NCBI RefSeq assembly: GCF_002295115.1
Contig: NZ_NSFV01000017.1
Span: 1 to 64,000 of the forward strand
DNA length: 64,000 bases
Reading direction: 5' to 3'
Source: Mesorhizobium sp. WSM4311
Lineage (GTDB): Bacteria; Pseudomonadota; Alphaproteobacteria; Rhizobiales; Rhizobiaceae
Position 1 is the first letter of the stretch, and the number at the start of each line of letters is the position of its first letter. Below, piece after piece: positions 60,256 through 64,000 of the stretch. A program made the position numbers and the translations under genes. A model generated the notes under the pieces. That model saw nothing but the letters and a program-made list of their open reading frames with translations, ran no database searches and had not been told where the DNA came from.

Positions 60256-61532
60256 GCCGCCTCCAGTTCCGCCAGCGGGCGCGGGCGCTTTTCCTGGATG
60301 TCGCTGAACTTCTGGAACGATGCGAGGTAATGATCATGGGCGCGCTCCCAGGCAAGGTCGTCGGGTTCGCCCCAAAGCTCGCGATAGCTGGGCGAACTCG
60401 GATATGGATAAAGCGGTACCGGTTCATTGGCCCACACGCCATTGTCGATCAGGTGGGCTCGCCAGTGATCGACAAGGGCAGGATCGTCCTCGACGACGCC
60501 GATCAGATTGGCCTGAACGAAAGGAACGTGGCGTCTGGCCTTAACCAGCAGCGCGGCGAGTTCCTCGGTGTCCAGCCTACAGCGCTTCGCGAGCATGGCC
60601 CGCCCTTCCACCGTCAAGCTTTCGAGGCCGGCTTCGATGGAGACGCAGCCTGCCGCGCCGAGCAATTCCAGCATCTCAGGTTTCCACAGATCGATGCGGG
60701 TCTGGACGCCGAATTTCACATCGCGGCTTACCAACGCCTCCAGCAACGCCTTTTGCGGCAAAAAGATTTCGTCGATGAAGTAGATGTAGCCGGCACCTTG
60801 GGCGATCAGCCGATCGATTTCAGTCACCACCGCTTTGTGGTTGCGGCGGCGATAGGCATCGCGGAAATCGATCTTGGCGCAGAAGCTGCAATTGTAGGGG
60901 CAGCCGCGCGACGCTTCGACCTCGGCGCCGAATCCAAACTGTTGGTCATCGAACCGGTGATGATGATGCGAATGGGCGGCGATCCAGTCGGATGGCCATT
61001 CCAGCGGCGGGTGATCGACAAACGAACTGGAATGGACCCCGCCGTTCGAAACCAGCTTGGCGTCCAGCAGATAGGCGGTCGAGGGCACCGCGCTCCAATC
61101 GTCGCGTCGTGCAAGTTCGGCGACAATTTCCTCGCATTCGCCGCGCACGACGATGTCGGCGCCCAGCTTGCGCAAGGTCGGCGCCGGCGTCGCCGAGCCA
61201 TGTGGGCCGACCGCGACCGTGCGGCCGCCACGCCCGGCCAGACGATTGAGGAAATCGGCCGGCACGCGCAACTCCGGCGGTGCGCAGCGCCAGAACAGAT
61301 AGGTCGGGGCGGTGCTGACAACCGTCATTGCCGGCGCGAAATCAGCCACGCGTCCGCACAGCCCTGAGTTGTCGAGTTTCTGCAATTGCCCGTCCAGCAG
61401 CAGCACCTCATGGCCGGCCGCTTCGAGCAGGGCTTTCGAATAGCCGAGTTCCAGCGGCAGATGCGGTTGGCGGCAGCCGAAATAGATGCTGTCGTCATAT
61501 GTCCAGGACGGGTTGACCAGGGCTATTCTCAT
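60240..61532 (-). CDS. B12-binding radical SAM protein (TIGR04295-like)
   Basis: A 430-residue class B radical SAM protein. The N-terminal 150 residues form a cobalamin-binding Rossmann domain (ALVNPSWTYDDSIYFGCRQP then HLPLELGYSKALLEAAGHEV). The 4Fe-4S cluster motif CPYNCSFC gives C211, C215 and C218. The rest is a TIM-barrel SAM domain with GYIYFIDEIFLPQKALLEAL. Such enzymes methylate or rearrange inert carbons. Its pairing with a TIGR04290-type methyltransferase agrees with a recalled association of the two families. Its substrate is unknown. Confidence 0.88.
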   Translation of the reverse strand: MRIALVNPSWTYDDSIYFGCRQPHLPLELGYSKALLEAAGHEVLLLDGQLQKLDNSGLCGRVADFAPAMTVVSTAPTYLFWRCAPPELRVPADFLNRLAGRGGRTVAVGPHGSATPAPTLRKLGADIVVRGECEEIVAELARRDDWSAVPSTAYLLDAKLVSNGGVHSSSFVDHPPLEWPSDWIAAHSHHHHRFDDQQFGFGAEVEASRGCPYNCSFCAKIDFRDAYRRRNHKAVVTEIDRLIAQGAGYIYFIDEIFLPQKALLEALVSRDVKFGVQTRIDLWKPEMLELLGAAGCVSIEAGLESLTVEGRAMLAKRCRLDTEELAALLVKARRHVPFVQANLIGVVEDDPALVDHWRAHLIDNGVWANEPVPLYPYPSSPSYRELWGEPDDLAWERAHDHYLASFQKFSDIQEKRPRPLAELEAACCGH

Positions 61533-62608
61533 GCCACGTACCTCACGGCTTCGGGGCGGGGCTCAAGCCGGTGGCGCTGCAGCCAGTCGGCGAGATCGCG
61601 AATGCCCTCGCGCCACGCAACCTGCGCCTTCCAGCCAAGCGCGGTCTGGATCTTGCGGGTATCGGCGACGAAGAAGGGCTGGTCGCCGGTCCGTTCCCCA
61701 TCATGGCGGACCGAGAGTTCGCGGCCGGTCAGGCTGCCGATCTCGCTCAACAGCATACGCAGGCTGAGCGCATTTTCTGGTCCGCCGCCAAGGTTGAATG
61801 CCTGGCCCTCGGTAATGTCGATATGGTCCAGCACAGCCCTGTAGGCGGCGACCGCATCGGAAACGTGCAGGATGTCACGCACCTGCCTGCCGTCGCCGTA
61901 GACGGTGATGTCCCGTCCTGTCAGGGCGCTGAGCAGGAAGTGCGCTACCCAACCCTGGTCCTCCGTTCCAAACTGGCGCGGTCCGTAGATGCAGCTCATC
62001 CGCAGTACCGCCGTGGGCATGCCATAGGATTTGGCGTAGTCGAGCACATATTGGTCCGCCGCGCCCTTGGAGCAGCCATAGGGCGTGCAGAAATTCAGGC
62101 TGTGGGCTTCATCGATGCCGCTGGCCTGGATCGCGCTATCGCAAGGTATGTAGCAGTCGTCGTGCGGTTGAACCGCGACGTCGGGGAGGCTGCCGTAAAC
62201 CTTGTTGGTGCTGGCGAAAATCACCGGAATGCCCTCGCCGCTCAGCCGCGCCGCTTCCAGCACGTTGAACGTTCCGCGAAGGTTGATGTCGAAATCCTCG
62301 TCCGGCCGGACCAGGCTCGTGGTGACTGCCGTCTGTGCGGCCAGATGGAAAATCGCCTTGGATCTCATCAGAACCGGGGCCAGGGCATTGGCGTCCCGCA
62401 CATCAATGGTCTCGACGGTAAGGCGGCTACCATGTTTCTGGACAAGCCATTCCAGGTTCTGTTCGACGCCGGGACGGCTGAGATTGTCGACCACCAGCAC
62501 CGGCTCGCCATCCGACAACAGGCTATCGGCTAGATTTGATCCTATGAAGCCGCTGCCGCCGAGGATGGCGACCGGCGCTTCGCGTCGGTTGCGTGCGCCC
62601 GGGCTCAT
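61529..62608 (-). CDS. NAD-dependent epimerase/dehydratase (CDP-paratose 2-epimerase-like)
   Basis: A 359-residue extended SDR. Rossmann motif GGSGFIGSNLADSLL (about 17-31), then HLAAQTAVTTSLVRPDEDFD and the catalytic region TPYGCSKGAADQYVLDYAKS with Tyr and Lys. Loops TNKVYG, SCIYGPRQFGTEDQGWVAHF and AFNLGGGPENALSLRMLL are typical of the Tyv/RfbE type, which epimerises CDP-paratose to CDP-tyvelose. Substrate specificity cannot be told; it is one of two sugar-nucleotide SDR genes at the head of operon B. Confidence 0.87.
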   Translation of the reverse strand: MSPGARNRREAPVAILGGSGFIGSNLADSLLSDGEPVLVVDNLSRPGVEQNLEWLVQKHGSRLTVETIDVRDANALAPVLMRSKAIFHLAAQTAVTTSLVRPDEDFDINLRGTFNVLEAARLSGEGIPVIFASTNKVYGSLPDVAVQPHDDCYIPCDSAIQASGIDEAHSLNFCTPYGCSKGAADQYVLDYAKSYGMPTAVLRMSCIYGPRQFGTEDQGWVAHFLLSALTGRDITVYGDGRQVRDILHVSDAVAAYRAVLDHIDITEGQAFNLGGGPENALSLRMLLSEIGSLTGRELSVRHDGERTGDQPFFVADTRKIQTALGWKAQVAWREGIRDLADWLQRHRLEPRPEAVRYVA

Positions 62609-63711
62609 GACACCAACCCGCGCTCTTCGAGTTCGCGCTTCATTTCGGTGCCGCGGTCGACGGCGGCCGTATTGCGCACCCAGGAAACGAAATCCACGAG
62701 AGAATTCTCCAATTGCAGGCCGGGTTCGAAACCGAGCAGTTCACGCGCCTTGGAGATATCGGCGAAGCAGTTGCGAATGTCCCCGGAGCGCGCCTTGCCG
62801 AGCAGTTCTGGCGAACGGTTCGGTATTCCCATGGCTTCCGCCAGCAATCGCGCGACTTCGCTGATCGCATAGGCGCGGCCGCTGCCGATGTTGATGACGT
62901 GGCCCTTTGCCTGACGTTGCTGCAGCGCAAGACGAAAGGCACGTGCGACGTCATGCACATGAACGAAGTCGCGCTTCTGCTCCCCATCCTCGAAGATCAT
63001 CGGCCGTTGGCCATTGGCGAGACGTGAAGCGAAATTGGCCAGCACGCCGGTATAGGGATTTGATAGTGCCTGGCCGGCACCGAAGACATTGAACAGGCGC
63101 AATGCGACCGCATCGATGCCGTAGGCTTCGCCGAAGATCAGCACGGCGCGTTCCTGGGCGTATTTTGTCAGCGCGTAAATCGAGGCGAGGTCGACCGGCT
63201 TTTCTTCATCCGTCGGCAGCGGCGAAAGGGGTTCGCCTTCCGGCGACAGCGGATTCCACTGTCCGCTTTTGATGTCGCTTAATTTGCGCCTTGCATTGTC
63301 GATGCGCCGGCCCTCGGGCGTGGCATAGAGGCCCTCGCCATAGACGCTCATCGAGGAGGCGACGACGATCCGTTCGACCGGATGCTTGATCAGCGCTTCA
63401 AGCAGTGTCGCCGTGCCCAGATCGTTGGTGCCGACGTAGCGCGCGATCTCGTACATTGATTGTCCGACACCGACTTCCGACGCCAGATGAATGACAGCGT
63501 CGACTCCTTCCAGCGCCTCGGCAACGGCCTCGCGATCGCGAATATCGCCCTTGATCAGTGCGGCACCGGTGGGAAGCGTGACCGCTTCGCCCGCATGCAC
63601 CTGCTCCAGCAGGACGTCGAGAATGCGAACTGAATAATTCTGAGCGATGAGTTCTTGTGTGACGTGGCGGCCGATGAAGCCGCAGCCTCCTGTAACCAAT
63701 ATGCGTTTCAC
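62605..63711 (-). CDS. NAD-dependent sugar epimerase/dehydratase
   Basis: About 368 residues from a GTG at 63711, with GGAG six bases before it; the frame is open to 63957. Rossmann motif is ILVTGGCGFIGRHVTQELIA (4-23). The catalytic region is ASSMSVYGEGLYA then YALTKYAQERAVLIFGEAYG, with Tyr and Lys, and the loop RLFNVFGAGQALSNPYTGVL resembles UDP-glucose 4-epimerases and dTDP-glucose dehydratases. It is the first gene of operon B, overlapping the next by ATGA, with a GGAAC-N17-GTT element 40 bases upstream. Product sugar is not known. Confidence 0.87.
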   Translation of the reverse strand: MKRILVTGGCGFIGRHVTQELIAQNYSVRILDVLLEQVHAGEAVTLPTGAALIKGDIRDREAVAEALEGVDAVIHLASEVGVGQSMYEIARYVGTNDLGTATLLEALIKHPVERIVVASSMSVYGEGLYATPEGRRIDNARRKLSDIKSGQWNPLSPEGEPLSPLPTDEEKPVDLASIYALTKYAQERAVLIFGEAYGIDAVALRLFNVFGAGQALSNPYTGVLANFASRLANGQRPMIFEDGEQKRDFVHVHDVARAFRLALQQRQAKGHVINIGSGRAYAISEVARLLAEAMGIPNRSPELLGKARSGDIRNCFADISKARELLGFEPGLQLENSLVDFVSWVRNTAAVDRGTEMKRELEERGLVS

Positions 63712-63750
63712 GACGACTCCTCTCCCCGGACAAGTGACTTCGGCGCCCCG

Positions 63751-63775
63751 AACTTTTCGGCAAAAGGTTTGTTCC
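63751..63775 (-). promoter_or_regulatory. Possible EcfG-type promoter of operon B
   Basis: Minus-strand GGAAC (63775-63771) is followed after 17 bases by GTT (63753-63751), giving AGTT in place of CGTT. Transcription would start about 30 bases before the GTG at 63711. Confidence 0.4.
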
Positions 63776-63846
63776 CTGTGCTTCAACAAAGTTCCCTTCG
63801 CGGGCTTCGTCTGAAAGCAAGCGCAACGCCATCGGCCCACGATGCG

Positions 63847-63871
63847 GGAACATTCCCGCCGGTATGCTGTT
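63847..63871 (+). promoter_or_regulatory. Possible EcfG-type promoter for the right-edge gene
   Basis: GGAAC (63847-63851), 16 bases, then TGTT (63868-63871): one mismatch to the general-stress consensus. It points toward the gene starting at 63931 and is divergent from the operon B element. Confidence 0.35.
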
Positions 63872-63930
63872 AGGGCGCTCGACAGCCGCCGTGAGACCGT
63901 AAGGCGAAGCCTATGATCAAGGGAGATTTC

Positions 63931-64000
63931 AATGTCGCAGTCCCACACGACCACCAATCACGACGAAATTCGCAAATGGGCCGAGGAGCGGCAGGGCCGG
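63931..64000 (+). CDS. Hypothetical protein, N-terminal part only
   Basis: The start ATG at 63931 follows GGGAG at seven bases. The first 23 codons give MSQSHTTTNHDEIRKWAEER and then QGR before the window ends. The HDEIRKWAEER-GGRP type start is known to me from small rhizobial hypothetical proteins, often stress-induced, but the rest is out of view. The EcfG-like element upstream fits that. Confidence 0.55.

Noticed and set aside
1..64000. CRISPR arrays and tRNA or rRNA genes
   Set aside because: No regularly spaced repeats and no tRNA or rRNA consensus sequences were recognised on either strand by eye.

Overview
The window reads as the chromosome of a high-GC alphaproteobacterium of the Rhizobiales, most like Mesorhizobium. 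This rests on the rhizobial-type traA/traC/traD set around a Ti/RSF1010-like oriT, an EcfG-type sigma factor, many Liv-type ABC genes and the general codon and GC pattern. It is an inference from protein character; no database search was possible.

Layout. Bases 1-173 are the end of a formylglycine-generating-enzyme-like gene. From about 0.5 to 19.55 kb lies an accessory region that looks like an integrated mobilizable element. It holds traD and traC (minus), an oriT-like nic core, a complete group II intron (1718-3998) inserted antisense 11 bp before traA, an AlpA-type regulator, several probable defence genes and, at the right end, a large serine recombinase. The cargo includes an AlbA_2 protein, a UPF0489 (arginase-fold) gene overlapping a membrane-protein gene, and a retron. 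The retron has a PRTase-wHTH protein, an msr-msd-like ncRNA with 12-nt a1/a2 repeats and a retron-type RT, and it is followed by a PIN-domain gene. The recombinase reads into a sulfotransferase gene that is cut at its P-loop and frameshifted, which I take as the right junction of the element.

From 20 to 24.5 kb is a decayed stretch: an integrase pseudogene, a kup fragment, a truncated TRAP permease with its DUF1850 partner, a KdgF-like cupin and a kduD remnant. A PoxB-like ThDP enzyme follows. From 27 to 42.4 kb is a catabolic and transport block: GMC oxidoreductase and aldehyde dehydrogenase (minus); then a membrane protein, YceI, SDR, MoaF, SnoaL-like protein and a complete Liv-type ABC transporter (plus), with an AraC regulator. 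A nearly identical 42-bp direct repeat lies before the divergent ALDH/membrane-protein genes and before the SDR gene, and is a candidate shared operator. A small MBL/MoaF-related pair faces a LysR regulator.

From 43 to 64 kb there is first an EcfG-like sigma factor convergent with a 51-aa NepR-like protein. Then come two long minus-strand operons. Operon A (52.6 to 44.15 kb) encodes inositol-phosphate synthase, histidine phosphatase, a CgeB-type glycosyltransferase, nucleotidyltransferase, methyltransferase, glycosidase-like protein, GT4, CelD-like acyltransferase and a second methyltransferase. Operon B (63.7 to 54.76 kb) encodes two SDR epimerases, a B12-binding radical SAM enzyme, GT4, three CgeB-like glycosyltransferases and UDP-glucuronate decarboxylase. 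A two-domain unknown protein lies between them. Genes overlap or nearly abut throughout, so each block is probably one transcript. Both have GGAAC-N17-GTT elements upstream like general-stress promoters. Together they suggest a stress-linked pathway making an inositol- and pentose-containing glycoside or glycan whose product is unknown.
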